This document shows positions 17,476 through 27,328 of a stretch of 64,000 nucleotides of DNA, piece after piece. The notes under the pieces were generated by a model, which was not told the origin of the DNA, searched no databases, and was given only the letters and a program-made list of their open reading frames with translations. The stretch is from Lacimicrobium alkaliphilum (lineage in GTDB: Bacteria > Pseudomonadota > Gammaproteobacteria > Enterobacterales > Alteromonadaceae). The stretch is from positions 67,788 through 131,787 of the forward strand of contig NZ_NISX01000008.1 in NCBI RefSeq assembly GCF_002591895.1, given 5' to 3'. The stretch's first letter is position 1; each line of letters opens with the position of its first letter. The position numbers and the translations under genes are program-made.

Positions 17476-19410
17476 ATAGGGGTAGGGAAGCTTATGCTCC
17501 CCTCCCTCCGAACCGTACGTGCGGTTCTCCCGCATACGGCTCTCCAGTTGGTGGTTTCAACTTCGTGATTGACTCGCCTTAGCGTGGGCTGTGGTTAAGG
17601 TGAACAACCCTCGTTCAGCGAAGAAGGCATTCGGCCAGCGTTTGTGATCGTTCAGGCAGTACCCAAATCCAGAGCGCTTGTTTTGCCTACGCAATATCGC
17701 CCTGAGTCGGCGCCTGACGAAACCGTCTATTGCCCTGAATGTTGTTCTGCGGGCGTGTTTAAAGTAGTTAAACCAGCCCCGTAACATCGGGTTAAGGTCG
17801 GCGATGATGCAGGCCAGACTGTTGCCTCGAGACCGCCCTGTCTTGCTCCGTATCTTATCCTTGAGGCGCTGCATACTTTTCTTGCGAACCCATCGCCGCC
17901 TTGCTTCAAAACGGTATCCCAGAAAGTCGAACCCCTGCCCTTTTTCCAGACAATTCCCGATATGGGTTTTGTCCGGGTGCAGGGTTAAGCCATTATCGCT
18001 GACCCATTCCCGGATTAACGTCAGGGCTTGTTCCGCTTCCTGTTGGCTACGGCACAATACAACAAAGTCGTCTGCGTATCGTACCATCTGGTAGCCTTTG
18101 TTTGTCAGCAGCGCATCCAGTGGGTGAAGGTAGATGTTCGCTAATAAGGGGCTGATTACCGCACCCTGTGGACTGCCTCCCGTTGGCGTCCATCGCTTCA
18201 TCCCGTGTAATACATCCTGTTTTAGCCAGCTTCTTAACAGCTCCAGAACACGACCATCGCTGATCTGTTCTGATACCCGCTCCATCAACCTGTCATTGGG
18301 AATGCTGTCGAAATATCCCTGCAAATCGGCATCCACCACCCAGTGGTAACCGGCCTGTAGTTTCTGATTGACGTCCCTTAACGCATCTTTGCCACTTCGC
18401 CCCGGCCTGAACCCATAACTGCATGGCAGAAACAGGTGCTCGAATATCGGCTCCAGTGCCAGTTTTGCCGCTGTTTGTACCATCCGGTCTTTCACCGTGG
18501 GTATACCCAGTGGTCTGACTCCGCCTCCGTCCTTTGGCAACTCGACGCGTCGAACTGCCTGCGGACGATAGGTGCCCGTTTTCAGCGCCTCTTCCAGCTC
18601 TTGCAGATAGGTTTCGGCCTTGGCTGCGAAGTGCTCTATGCCTTGTTTGTCTACTCCCGCCGCCTTACCGTCTTTGCGCCGGACTTTTGTCCATGCACTG
18701 TGTAGCGTTGTGGCTGAGGTGATTTTGTCTATCAGGCTAAACCACTTGCCTCCTTTGACGCCGTGTTCCAGCGCCGTCAACATGCGTGGTGTCCAAATCG
18801 AAGTTTCCACCCAACTCCAGTCGCGCTGGTGTTGGGGTTCTGCGTCTTGTTTAGTCCTTGCGGACACTCCCGGCGCTTCGCTCATGCTCTACCTCTTTTT
18901 TGAATTTCACACATCCACCTTCCTGCCTCCCTTCGCTAACGTCAGTTTTTACTCTTTGACGCTTTCTGACGGCTTTGGCACCCCTTACACCTTTTTTCCG
19001 CGATGGGTACACATCTGTGCTTTGCTCCAGTGTTGTCTGGTTATAACGGTGTAAGCCCTGCCGTCATGCGCTACTATGAAGGCTCTGACTCCTGTCGAAC
19101 GCACACCTCGTTTGACAGGTCTCCCCGCTTATCTCACGATACCTTCCTGACATTCCGCCTCCAATCACGTGGCATGCCCCAGCATCGCTTTGCCATAACA
19201 GCGTGTTGGGTGAGTTTCAGACTTCACCATGATCCCGTAGGCTCGTCGCATCACCCCGCCGAATCGAGTTCGTTATCCTGCGGACTGCCGGTTCACCGCC
19301 GGTTGCTTCCTACCCCACCTCGCAGTGACGCAGTTACCTTTGGTTACGAGGAGTTGGCTTTCCCCGACACGGACTTGCACCATGCTGATATCGCGCCTTG
19401 ACGGGCGCAC
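17476..19410 (-). mobile_element. Group II intron
   Basis: About 1.93 kb on the minus strand. The 5' end at 19410 reads GTGCGCCCGT, matching the GUGYG consensus. The intron ORF ends at 17557. Domain V follows at 17542-17510 as a 33-nt hairpin starting GAGCCGTATG with the catalytic AGC, then a domain VI-like stem and a likely 3' end at AT, 17477-17476. The 5' exon immediately before the intron is a short hairpin (19414-19433, ATCCTGA/TCAGGAT), the insertion context favoured by group IIC introns. The maturase lacks an endonuclease domain. The 3' boundary may be off by a few bases. Confidence 0.85.
17557..18885 (-). CDS. ltrA: Group II intron reverse transcriptase/maturase
   Basis: A 442-residue intron-encoded protein. 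Reverse transcriptase blocks run from about 75 to 330: RPLGIPTVKDRMVQ, YGFRPGRSG, GSPQGAVISPLLANIYL and the catalytic YADD at 270-273. A maturase X domain (about 350-420, LRGWFNYFKHA) follows. The protein ends there, without an HNH endonuclease domain, so insertion would rely on single-stranded DNA or hairpin targets. It would promote intron splicing and reverse splicing. The reading frame is intact and lies within the intron at 17476-19410. Confidence 0.93.
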   Translation of the reverse strand: MSEAPGVSARTKQDAEPQHQRDWSWVETSIWTPRMLTALEHGVKGGKWFSLIDKITSATTLHSAWTKVRRKDGKAAGVDKQGIEHFAAKAETYLQELEEALKTGTYRPQAVRRVELPKDGGGVRPLGIPTVKDRMVQTAAKLALEPIFEHLFLPCSYGFRPGRSGKDALRDVNQKLQAGYHWVVDADLQGYFDSIPNDRLMERVSEQISDGRVLELLRSWLKQDVLHGMKRWTPTGGSPQGAVISPLLANIYLHPLDALLTNKGYQMVRYADDFVVLCRSQQEAEQALTLIREWVSDNGLTLHPDKTHIGNCLEKGQGFDFLGYRFEARRRWVRKKSMQRLKDKIRSKTGRSRGNSLACIIADLNPMLRGWFNYFKHARRTTFRAIDGFVRRRLRAILRRQNKRSGFGYCLNDHKRWPNAFFAERGLFTLTTAHAKASQSRS

Positions 19411-19786
19411 GAGATCCTGATTTTCATCAGGATGACCAGGGGAGGTTAAAGATCCTGACGTGCGTCAGGATGACGCTGCTTTTGTAGCCAGGATGGAGCG
19501 AAGCGCAATCCGGGTAAATGCGGCATTCTCACTACCCCGCAATCCGCTTCTTGCAGGCTACACCTGGCAACACCCCCCGTCATTCCGGCACCTGTCCAGC
19601 CCCTTCTGTTTTTGGAGGTTGCGGCTTTAGCCCAGCACCCTCTGCTTTTTGTAGGTCGCGGCTTTAGCCCGACAAATGAGTAACCAGAGGTGCTGGATAA
19701 ACCCGACAACAGAGTAACCAAAGGTGCTGGATTAGCCGGAATCTTTATCAGGCAACTACAGCGTAAAATTCAACCACAAGGCAAAA
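19411..19786. repeat. REP-like palindromes and dispersed repeat beside the intron
   Basis: No gene. Two related hairpins, ATCCTGA-loop-TCAGGAT at 19414-19433 and a similar one near 19450-19472, lie next to the intron 5' end. Positions 19577-19800 match 22132-22330 and part match 12250-12410, ending at the shared tail of the NERD gene. Confidence 0.65.
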
Positions 19787-20331
19787 TCACTTATCTCGCT
19801 CGCCCTGCACTGCACGCTGAGCCACCTGATAAGCAATGGCGTTAATCTGCTCCTGGCTATAACTGGCATTACCTGATTTGGGTAAGGTCGAGGCGAGTTG
19901 TTTATGATTCAGAATAGGGAAAGGAACACGGAAACCACGGCTGACAAACCAACCGGGAAAAACCAAAACAGGCACAGCTTTAACCTCAATACCAGCGGCT
20001 TTGCTTAGCCATTGGCTAACCCATTTAGCCTGCCGCTGGGCCTGCTCAATGGGTTCTACTTCAACCCAGGAGGGGAACTCCAGCTTGCCGGACTTATAAA
20101 CCACCTCATGGCCTTTTACTCCCTTTGCCTTAGCGTTGGCAGAAGCATCGGCATGGCGCTTATGCCTGCCCTTGGTTTCGATAGCGAACACACCATTGGG
20201 ACCAATCGCCAGATGATCGATATTAAATTTCTCGGCCTGAATATCATGAAATACCTGATAGCCCTTCGCCTGCAGTTGCAATAACTCTTCGGCAGTAGCC
20301 AACTCGGCGGCATGGCCCAGCCTTTGCTTGG
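19787..20331 (-). pseudogene. NERD-domain protein, 5'-truncated
   Basis: The C-terminal part of a NERD nuclease-related protein. The NERD core is readable: FNIDHLAIGPNGVFAIETKG, with the D, E and K of a PD-(D/E)xK-type site, followed by about 110 further residues ending QGERDK. Upstream the frame continues for about 17 codons to a stop with no ATG and no Shine-Dalgarno. The usual N-terminal region is absent, so the gene appears cut near 20331 by unrelated sequence; a TTG at 20302 could start a 171-residue remnant. The last codons and downstream sequence recur as fragments at 12388 and 22303. Confidence 0.65.
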
Positions 20332-20589
20332 TAAGATGATTGAAATTTATGAATTATTTGTGGGGATTCCTCAGCCTCCGATATCAATGCTCTTAGTCTA
20401 TGCAAAAATACGAAAGAATGCTGCGCTCCCAGCCTCAGGGTGGCGCTTTTTACAAGAGCCAATTTACTATTATCCGGACCAAAATATTCATACAGACGTA
20501 TGTTAACTTTCATATAGACGAATAGAAACTTTCATTTGGACGCTTTCCAAGCTAATCTTAGCCGTAGACTCCTTAGCACCCATCTACAA

Positions 20590-21861
20590 ATGGATAGCAA
20601 CCTGTATCATCGATTTTCACAATCCACACTCCTTGAAGCATTGCAGGATACCCCCGCCGTACTGATACATGGTGCCCGCCAATGCGGTAAAACCACGCTG
20701 GCCCGTTTTGTTGGTAAACAGCTTGATTATGACTACATCAGCTTCGATGATGACAACCAATTGCAATCCGCTAAAACAGACCCTGTAGGTTTTGTCATCA
20801 GCCTGCCAGAACGCATCATTCTTGACGAAGTTCAGCGTGCACCTGAAATCTTTGCAGCGATAAAATCAAGTATTGACCGCAACCGCCAGCCCGGAAGGTT
20901 TATTCTGACCGGTTCTGCCAACGTGCTGCTATTACCACAGCTGGCCGATTCACTGGCCGGGCGCATGGAAATCATCCATTTGCGCCCCCTGACTCAAACT
21001 GAAATTGCCGGTTATAGACCGCAATTCTTCCAGGCACTCTTTAATGCTGAGCAGAACACTATACCTCTGGAAGCCAACACGCAAAGAGGCTATCCGAGAT
21101 TGGGGCCGGGTATTGCTCAACTACTTTGTAGAGGAGGTTATCCTGCCGCTATCGCTCGCAATAGTGAAAAACGCCGTAGTGTCTGGTATCGAGACTATAT
21201 CCAAACTATTATCCAGCGCGATGTGCAGGATATTGCCAGTATCCGCAATCTGGAGATTCTGCCAAAACTACTCTCCCTGGCTGCCGGGCAAACCGCCCGC
21301 TTATTCAATGCTGCTGATTTAGCATCCCCATTTGCCGTTAGCCGCCCTACCATCAGGGAATATCTGACACTTCTCGAACAAATATTTCTGCTCGAACAGC
21401 TACAACCCTGGCACAGCAATCGATTAAGCCGACTGATCAAAACACCCAAGATGCATCTATCCGATACAGGTTTAGCTTGCGCGTTGTTGGGGGTTAACAG
21501 TCAGGACTTGTGGCAAGATAAATCACTGCTCGGCCAGCTTTTAGAAACATTTACTTATCAGGAACTGCGCAAATATGCAGACTGGCACGATCAGCCATTG
21601 GCCTTTTACCACTTTCGTAACAAAGATAAAGTCGAAGTGGATATTATTGTTGAACAAGGGCGGAGACTGGCAGGAATTGAGATCAAAGCTGCCGCTACGG
21701 TGACGAAGAAGGACTTCAGAGGGCTGGATAAATTAAAGCAGGCCTGTGGTGAAACATTTGCCGCGGGCGTAGTATTTTACGATGGCGAGTCGATTCTGCC
21801 TTTTGGTGAAAAACTCTTTGCAGTGCCGATTTCATTGCTGACTCCTTCCGCCTCCAAATAA
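20590..21861 (+). CDS. AAA-family ATPase with DUF4143 domain
   Basis: A 423-residue protein from ATG 20590 (an upstream in-frame ATG at 20536 is possible; neither has a clear ribosome site). The AAA part has Walker A GARQCGKTT, Walker B RIILDEVQ and the sensor FILTGSANVLLLP. The C-terminal DUF4143 region contains LSDTGLACALLG and ends in a nuclease-fold-like VDIIVE...GIEIKAA. This family is common in variable regions; its role is unknown, with toxin or defence links suggested. The gene stands alone between repeats. Confidence 0.82.
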   Translation: MDSNLYHRFSQSTLLEALQDTPAVLIHGARQCGKTTLARFVGKQLDYDYISFDDDNQLQSAKTDPVGFVISLPERIILDEVQRAPEIFAAIKSSIDRNRQPGRFILTGSANVLLLPQLADSLAGRMEIIHLRPLTQTEIAGYRPQFFQALFNAEQNTIPLEANTQRGYPRLGPGIAQLLCRGGYPAAIARNSEKRRSVWYRDYIQTIIQRDVQDIASIRNLEILPKLLSLAAGQTARLFNAADLASPFAVSRPTIREYLTLLEQIFLLEQLQPWHSNRLSRLIKTPKMHLSDTGLACALLGVNSQDLWQDKSLLGQLLETFTYQELRKYADWHDQPLAFYHFRNKDKVEVDIIVEQGRRLAGIEIKAAATVTKKDFRGLDKLKQACGETFAAGVVFYDGESILPFGEKLFAVPISLLTPSASK

Positions 21862-22469
21862 ACGACATACGGCCAAAATTCTCCGGCGGTGCCAGCACCA
21901 CCCGCCGAATATATGCAGTGACAGAAACGGTCACCCGTCACTCCCTGTCATTCTTGCGCAGGCGGGCATGTCCAGCACCTGTGATAGTACGAGGTTCTTG
22001 GCCAGCACATAGATAATTCAAAGGTTGCTGGGAATCCAGCGCCCTGTAACTCATAGATCTAAAGGCACTGGATGCCAGACAACAGCCTTCGGGCATGACA
22101 AAACCTCACCGTCATTCCGGCCCTGCACCAGTCATTCCGGCACCTGTCCAGCCCCTTCTGTTTTTTGTAGATCGCGGCTTTAGCCCGACAAATGAGTAAC
22201 CAGAGGTGCTGGATAAACCCGACAACAGAGTAACCAAAGGTATGGATTCGCCGGAATCTTTATCAGGCAACTACGATGCAAAGTTCCACCCATCAAGCAG
22301 ATTCACTTATCCCGCCCTCCCTGCATCGCACGCTGCGCCGCTTGCCAGGCAATAACATGCAATTGTCATAGAAGCTGATAAAGTACATATTAGTTAACTT
22401 AGAGTACTTACTTAGCATAGTGTCCATCACTTTTGGTACAAAGCGTTGCGACATTGAGGTTGCAAAAAA
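21862..22469. repeat. Second copy of the 155-bp repeat and NERD tail remnant
   Basis: Positions 21961-22115 duplicate 17205-17359, with a hairpin at 22072-22096. Positions 22132-22330 duplicate 19577-19800. Positions 22365-22303 on the minus strand encode a 20-residue tail ending AAQRAMQGGRDK and stop, homologous to the end of the NERD gene at 19787. The last 90 bp before the next gene are A+T-rich and hold its promoter. Confidence 0.7.
22363..22391 (+). promoter_or_regulatory. Candidate promoter of the DISARM-like operon
   Basis: TTGTCA at 22363-22368 and CATATT at 22386-22391, 17 bp apart, lie about 80 bp before the first gene. The -35 box overlaps the NERD tail remnant, so this is a moderate match only. 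Confidence 0.4.
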
Positions 22470-24122
22470 ATGAAAATGAATCCTGAAGTCGTTTATAGAT
22501 TCGATAGCAATGCCGAAAGAAAGCTTTTTCAAGCTTTTGAAAGAACCAACTTTGAGGGTGCAACTGTTTTCCATTCACTCAATATACCCAAACACCAGAA
22601 AAAACAATTCTCTGAAGCGGACTTCGTTATAGTCTCCAATAAAGGAATTCTCGTTCTTGAAGTCAAAGGCGGACGTTTGTCAGTAAAGGGGGGGATCTGG
22701 TACACGCGTGACAGAAATAACAATGATGATAGATTAAAGGAAAGTCCTGTTGCACAGGTGACAAGTGCTCGCATATCTATTGAGAAAATGCTTCAGGAAA
22801 AACCGCTGGATATTAACCTCAAACGAGTAAACTTCGGTTTTGGCGTGATGTTTCCAGACGTAAAACTCGGTGACATTGGCATTGAACTAACCAAGGAAGA
22901 GGTGTTTGATGTAATAGACTGGGATCGAAAAAATTTAGGTCGATGGCTGGAGAAACTTTACAGGTACTGGACCGAGCGCACAGGTAGAAACCAGCGCCTC
23001 ACAGATCATGAAGTGGCAGTACTCTGCAGTGCAATGAGAGAGGAGTTTGACCGAGAAAAGTCTCTCCTAGCAAGTGTAGGTGAGAGCTGGGATCAAATGA
23101 TCAGTCTAACGGAACAGCAGTACCTAGCCGTTGATACGATAATAGCCAATAAGCAGGTTGTTGTAGAAGGTGGGGCTGGCACCGGAAAGACATTAGTGGC
23201 AATTAAAGCAGCCAAGGGATTGGCATTTTCAGGCAAACGAGTCCTGTTTGTATGTCGAAGCCCTGTCCTAACATCCTTTGTGAGAGACGAACTAAAAGGT
23301 GCACAGTTCCAAGTCGTCAAGTTCTCAACACTACAAGAATCACGCAACAATATTTCCATTTTCGATTGCCTAATTGTGGATGAAGGCCAGGACATGTTAG
23401 ATATGGATAGTATTTCAGTGATTGACTCCCTTTTTGAAAATGGCATGAGTCATGGCTCATGGTATTTCTTTATGGATCCAAATAACCAGAGCTCGCTTTA
23501 CGCTCAGATGGATGTGGACGCTGCCGAGTATCTCAAAAGTTGTGGAACCAAGGTTCCACTGTCAAGAAACTGTCGAAACACCAAACAAATAGCCATACAT
23601 ACGTTGATCTTTACAGGAGGCAACATCGGCAAGTGCAAGGTTTTGGGTGACGGCTTGCCAGTCTTGGAGAAGGAGCTTGATCATGACAGCAGAGTTCACC
23701 TAGTGTCTCTCGTTGAAACTCAACTTAGCAAGTGGATTGACGAGGACGGGGTAAAGCCAGGTGACATTGTACTTCTGTCCCCGCTTTCATATGAGCAGAG
23801 CTGTGCACAGCAGTTGGACAAGCGCTGGCGTCGTAAAATTACAATCATCAATGAGAGTTTCGGAGAAAGGTGGCTTGATACTGCGTTACCATTCAGTACG
23901 ATTCGCGATTTCAAGGGACTAGAGAATAAGTACGTGATGATACTGGATCTGGGAGCTTTGCTTAAACACTCCAATGCAACTAATGAGCTTTATGTGGCAA
24001 TGACCCGTGCGAATACAGTTCTCTGGATGTCTATACCGAAATCCGAAAGGGAATGGTTTAATCGGTGCCGAGAAGAGAATGCCAGTTCATTATTGGCCTA
24101 TTTGGAGGATGTAGATCTATGA
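22470..24122 (+). CDS. NERD nuclease-like domain fused to SF1 (UvrD-like) helicase
   Basis: A 550-residue protein. The N-terminal NERD domain (about 10-160) retains D51 and E64-V-K66, the core of a PD-(D/E)xK-like site. The C-terminal SF1 ATPase has Walker A GGAGTGKT (234-241), Walker B with DEGQD (304-308), LSRNCRNTKQI, TIRDFKGLENKYVMI and the final YVAMTRAN motif. GAGGT lies nine bases before ATG 22470. Its stop overlaps the next start (ATGA). As first gene of a five-gene unit with DrmA/DrmB-like proteins, it probably supplies DNA processing in a DISARM-like defence system; this role is inferred. Confidence 0.82.
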   Translation: MKMNPEVVYRFDSNAERKLFQAFERTNFEGATVFHSLNIPKHQKKQFSEADFVIVSNKGILVLEVKGGRLSVKGGIWYTRDRNNNDDRLKESPVAQVTSARISIEKMLQEKPLDINLKRVNFGFGVMFPDVKLGDIGIELTKEEVFDVIDWDRKNLGRWLEKLYRYWTERTGRNQRLTDHEVAVLCSAMREEFDREKSLLASVGESWDQMISLTEQQYLAVDTIIANKQVVVEGGAGTGKTLVAIKAAKGLAFSGKRVLFVCRSPVLTSFVRDELKGAQFQVVKFSTLQESRNNISIFDCLIVDEGQDMLDMDSISVIDSLFENGMSHGSWYFFMDPNNQSSLYAQMDVDAAEYLKSCGTKVPLSRNCRNTKQIAIHTLIFTGGNIGKCKVLGDGLPVLEKELDHDSRVHLVSLVETQLSKWIDEDGVKPGDIVLLSPLSYEQSCAQQLDKRWRRKITIINESFGERWLDTALPFSTIRDFKGLENKYVMILDLGALLKHSNATNELYVAMTRANTVLWMSIPKSEREWFNRCREENASSLLAYLEDVDL

Positions 24123-27100
24123 GCGCAAGTAACAAAGATTCGGTAACACAACTGGTTTTAGACAGGCAGGCAATTGTAGATTATCTGAACCGTAAACTTG
24201 TTGGACCCTCCAATGGTGACAATGAAGCACTACTTAAGAAGGACGTTCCCCATACTTACTATCTGATGGGTGCTGTTTTCCCGCAAGGGGTCGGTATGGG
24301 AGACTTATCAGGAGAGGAAGAGGGTGATCAAACTGAAGACGACCCTATTGCCCTCGCGTATCAGTTAAAGCCGGCATCTATTGGTTTGTCCTTTTTTGTC
24401 ACTTCTGAATCAACAAACCCTACAGTCACAGTTGAGCTCGCAGCCGCCGTATACGAACTTCTAGACGGTAAATGGGAAAGACGGCCGCTAGCTACTAGGG
24501 AGAAGCCTTACACGATTACTCTTGATGCGGGTGCAGCCAATACTGCACGCGGTACTCTCAACGGCCGAGTCGATGTCGTGTCCAGATGGCGAAAAATGTC
24601 TAGTGGTCATCTTGTAACTGTAACGCTCCTTAATCCGAGACATGCGGACGAGAAACTGAACCCTACAGACGTTTTGCATCAAGTGTGGATGCGTTGTAAA
24701 GCAGAACGCGGGGCTATAGGTAATTATCCGGGGCCAAACAGGTTTTCGTGGGATGAAGAAGAGGAAGAGTTAGCACTGATCTATCAAAATAAGAGGACTT
24801 TTGCTATTGGACATGGATGTGCAGCAAACTGGCCTACCGATCGGCATTATGATGTCGCGCCTTGGATTGAAACGGCCTTTATCCCCGAGTTTGAAGTACC
24901 ACCGGTCACTGCCGATCTGCCTGAAGGGCACGAGCTCTCGAACAACAAGGTTTTTTCGCTCCAATACCTCGCCGACTCTTCTGTTGATTGGCAAGAAAAG
25001 TACAAATTGCTGACTCAGTTTATCACTAGCTATGAATGCTGGGTTGCAGAACAACTTTCTCTTAATGCCCCTAATGGTTTAGAGAATGCCGCGGAACGAA
25101 TTGGTCGCAGGCTAGAAATTTCTGTTGCGCGAATGATAAAGGGACTGGAATATTTAAACAATAATGAAGGCGCCAAGCAGTGTTTCTTATTGGCAAACCA
25201 AGCCATGCTTATGCAAATGATTCACTCTGGAAAAGGTTATGGCGGCACACAGAAAGCTGCAAACAGTTTTATATTCGAGAGGCCAGATTACACAGAGTTC
25301 GCATGGAGTAATTATCGCTGGCGGCCTTTCCAACTAGCGTTTCAGCTTCTAGCTATCGAGTCAGTTGGCAATTCAAACTCTGATGACCGGGAGCTAGCTG
25401 ATCTGATATGGTTTCCTACTGGTGGTGGCAAGACAGAAGCATATCTTGCTGTTACTGCGTTCGAACTTTTTCACAGGCGCTATCAGTTCGGTGAGACTGG
25501 CGGAGGTACTGCAATACTCCTGCGCTATACCCTTCGTTTACTGACCACGCAACAATTCGAACGTGCCGCCGCTATGATATGTGCATGCGAATCCCTTCGC
25601 AGGAAGGATTCTGAGGCATGGGGAAATGAACCGTTCTCCCTAGGTCTCTGGGTTGGACAAGGTACAACACCTAACACTTTCAGCAACGACTCAGATACTT
25701 CCCCGGGCGCTTACCAAGTCTTCAAGGAATTGTGTGAAGCAGCTAAACCTGAAAATCCATTCCAATTACTGTCTTGTCCTTGGTGTGGGTCGCGCCTTGT
25801 CCCTGAAGCACATAGCGATAATGCAAAGAAATATGGCTTCAGGGTTTCCGCATCTAGCTTTGAAATTTTCTGTACAACAGAAACCTGCGATTTTCATAAC
25901 CAGATACCGGTCCAAGTTGTGGATGAAGGATTATACGCATCCCCACCTTCATTTCTAATCGGAACTATCGACAAATTTGCACGACTTGCATGGCGAGATG
26001 AGCCGAGCTCATTCTTTAATGGAGGTCGCCACCAGCGCAAGCCACCGTCGCTCGTGCTCCAAGATGAATTGCATTTGATATCAGGTCCCTTAGGAACGAT
26101 TGCTGGAATTTATGAAGCAGCTATCGACGTTGTAATGAGACGACATGGTGCTAACCCAAAATACATTGCAGCTACTGCAACAATTCGTCGCGCAGATGAA
26201 CAGGTGGAGAGGCTGTATGCGAGACCATGCAATATTTTCCCCCCGGCCGGTATGCGGGTGGAAGATTCTTGGTTTTCAAGAGAACAAAATTCATCGGCAG
26301 AGAATCCCGGCAGGCTTTACGTTGGTATCATGGGGCAGTACCACACCCCTGTCACTTCCCTTGTTCAAACCAGTGCTGCGCTTGCACAGTCGGTTATAGA
26401 CGTACCTCTGGGAGCCAAAGCTGCAGATGGTTACTGGACTCAGGTCGTGTTTCACAACAGCCGACGCGAGTTAGGTAAAACCATGACAATGGCGCTCGAT
26501 GATATTCCGAAGAGAGCTGAGGTGATTGCCCAAGATAGGTCGAGAGCCAGAAAAATTCAACCTACAGAAATGTCGGCAAATATCCCCTCAAGAGAAATAC
26601 CCGAGGTACTTGAAGCACTTAAAACTCATAGAGAGAGTGGTAGTGCAATAGACATGTTACCGTGCACCAACATGTTTTCAGTTGGTGTCGATGTTAAAAG
26701 GCTCGGGCTTATTATGATGAACGGGCAGCCCAAAACCACAGCAGAATACATTCAAGCTTCGTCACGCGTTGGTCGTGACATCATCCCCGGGTTAGTGGTT
26801 GCCTTGTATCCAAACAACAAGGCTAGGGACCGCTCCCAGTATGAATCGTTCATTCCCTATCACCAGGCCCTTTATCGAGCTGTTGAGCCGACGAGCGTAA
26901 CACCGTATGCACAACCAGCAATGGAAAGGGCATTACATGCAGCCCTTATAATCGTGATGCGGTATGCAGCCGGATTGTCTGGCATAGATGGCGCGAAACG
27001 CTTCGACCCTGATGAACCTACTGTAGCCGACGCGATAGAAACATTGCGTTCCCGAATGCTGGCGGCAGACCCAACGAACTCTACGTCCAAAGCCTCGGTA

Positions 27101-27328
27101 AATAGCTATCTTGATCAATGTGTACAAGCTTGGGCCGATCTGGCCCGATGTGCCAGGGACGGTAATATCCAACTACGATATGAATCCCGTAATTCATCGA
27201 ATATGAAGCCCTTGATTGTAGAATACACCCCGGGGGCCAGTGTGAAGCCAGAAGTTCCTTGGCCAACACTGAATTCCATGCGCAATGTAGATAGGGAAAG
27301 TAAAATATATGTTTGGGGTGAAGACTAA
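24119..27328 (+). CDS. drmA: DrmA-like DISARM helicase
   Basis: A 1069-residue SF2-type helicase. The N-terminal 400 residues are unassigned. Motif I is PTGGGKT (P433-T439), motif II DELH (D649-H652), a TATIR motif III follows, and motif VI is SSRVGRD (R883, R886). A zinc-binding insert with C553, C556, C585 and C590 lies between motifs I and II. This domain order matches DrmA of DISARM. The start is ATG 24119, which overlaps the preceding stop; its stop overlaps the next ATG by one base. DrmA with DrmB forms the core of DISARM restriction of incoming phage DNA. Confidence 0.82.
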   Translation: MSASNKDSVTQLVLDRQAIVDYLNRKLVGPSNGDNEALLKKDVPHTYYLMGAVFPQGVGMGDLSGEEEGDQTEDDPIALAYQLKPASIGLSFFVTSESTNPTVTVELAAAVYELLDGKWERRPLATREKPYTITLDAGAANTARGTLNGRVDVVSRWRKMSSGHLVTVTLLNPRHADEKLNPTDVLHQVWMRCKAERGAIGNYPGPNRFSWDEEEEELALIYQNKRTFAIGHGCAANWPTDRHYDVAPWIETAFIPEFEVPPVTADLPEGHELSNNKVFSLQYLADSSVDWQEKYKLLTQFITSYECWVAEQLSLNAPNGLENAAERIGRRLEISVARMIKGLEYLNNNEGAKQCFLLANQAMLMQMIHSGKGYGGTQKAANSFIFERPDYTEFAWSNYRWRPFQLAFQLLAIESVGNSNSDDRELADLIWFPTGGGKTEAYLAVTAFELFHRRYQFGETGGGTAILLRYTLRLLTTQQFERAAAMICACESLRRKDSEAWGNEPFSLGLWVGQGTTPNTFSNDSDTSPGAYQVFKELCEAAKPENPFQLLSCPWCGSRLVPEAHSDNAKKYGFRVSASSFEIFCTTETCDFHNQIPVQVVDEGLYASPPSFLIGTIDKFARLAWRDEPSSFFNGGRHQRKPPSLVLQDELHLISGPLGTIAGIYEAAIDVVMRRHGANPKYIAATATIRRADEQVERLYARPCNIFPPAGMRVEDSWFSREQNSSAENPGRLYVGIMGQYHTPVTSLVQTSAALAQSVIDVPLGAKAADGYWTQVVFHNSRRELGKTMTMALDDIPKRAEVIAQDRSRARKIQPTEMSANIPSREIPEVLEALKTHRESGSAIDMLPCTNMFSVGVDVKRLGLIMMNGQPKTTAEYIQASSRVGRDIIPGLVVALYPNNKARDRSQYESFIPYHQALYRAVEPTSVTPYAQPAMERALHAALIIVMRYAAGLSGIDGAKRFDPDEPTVADAIETLRSRMLAADPTNSTSKASVNSYLDQCVQAWADLARCARDGNIQLRYESRNSSNMKPLIVEYTPGASVKPEVPWPTLNSMRNVDRESKIYVWGED

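Noticed and set aside
20244-20513. 89-residue minus-strand frame upstream of the NERD remnant
   Set aside because: It overlaps the NERD frame, has low protein-like character and no start signal.
12210-22200. Chromosomal integron cassettes with attC sites
   Set aside because: Single genes separated by repeats look cassette-like, but no attC core pair or integron integrase was seen and genes lie on both strands.
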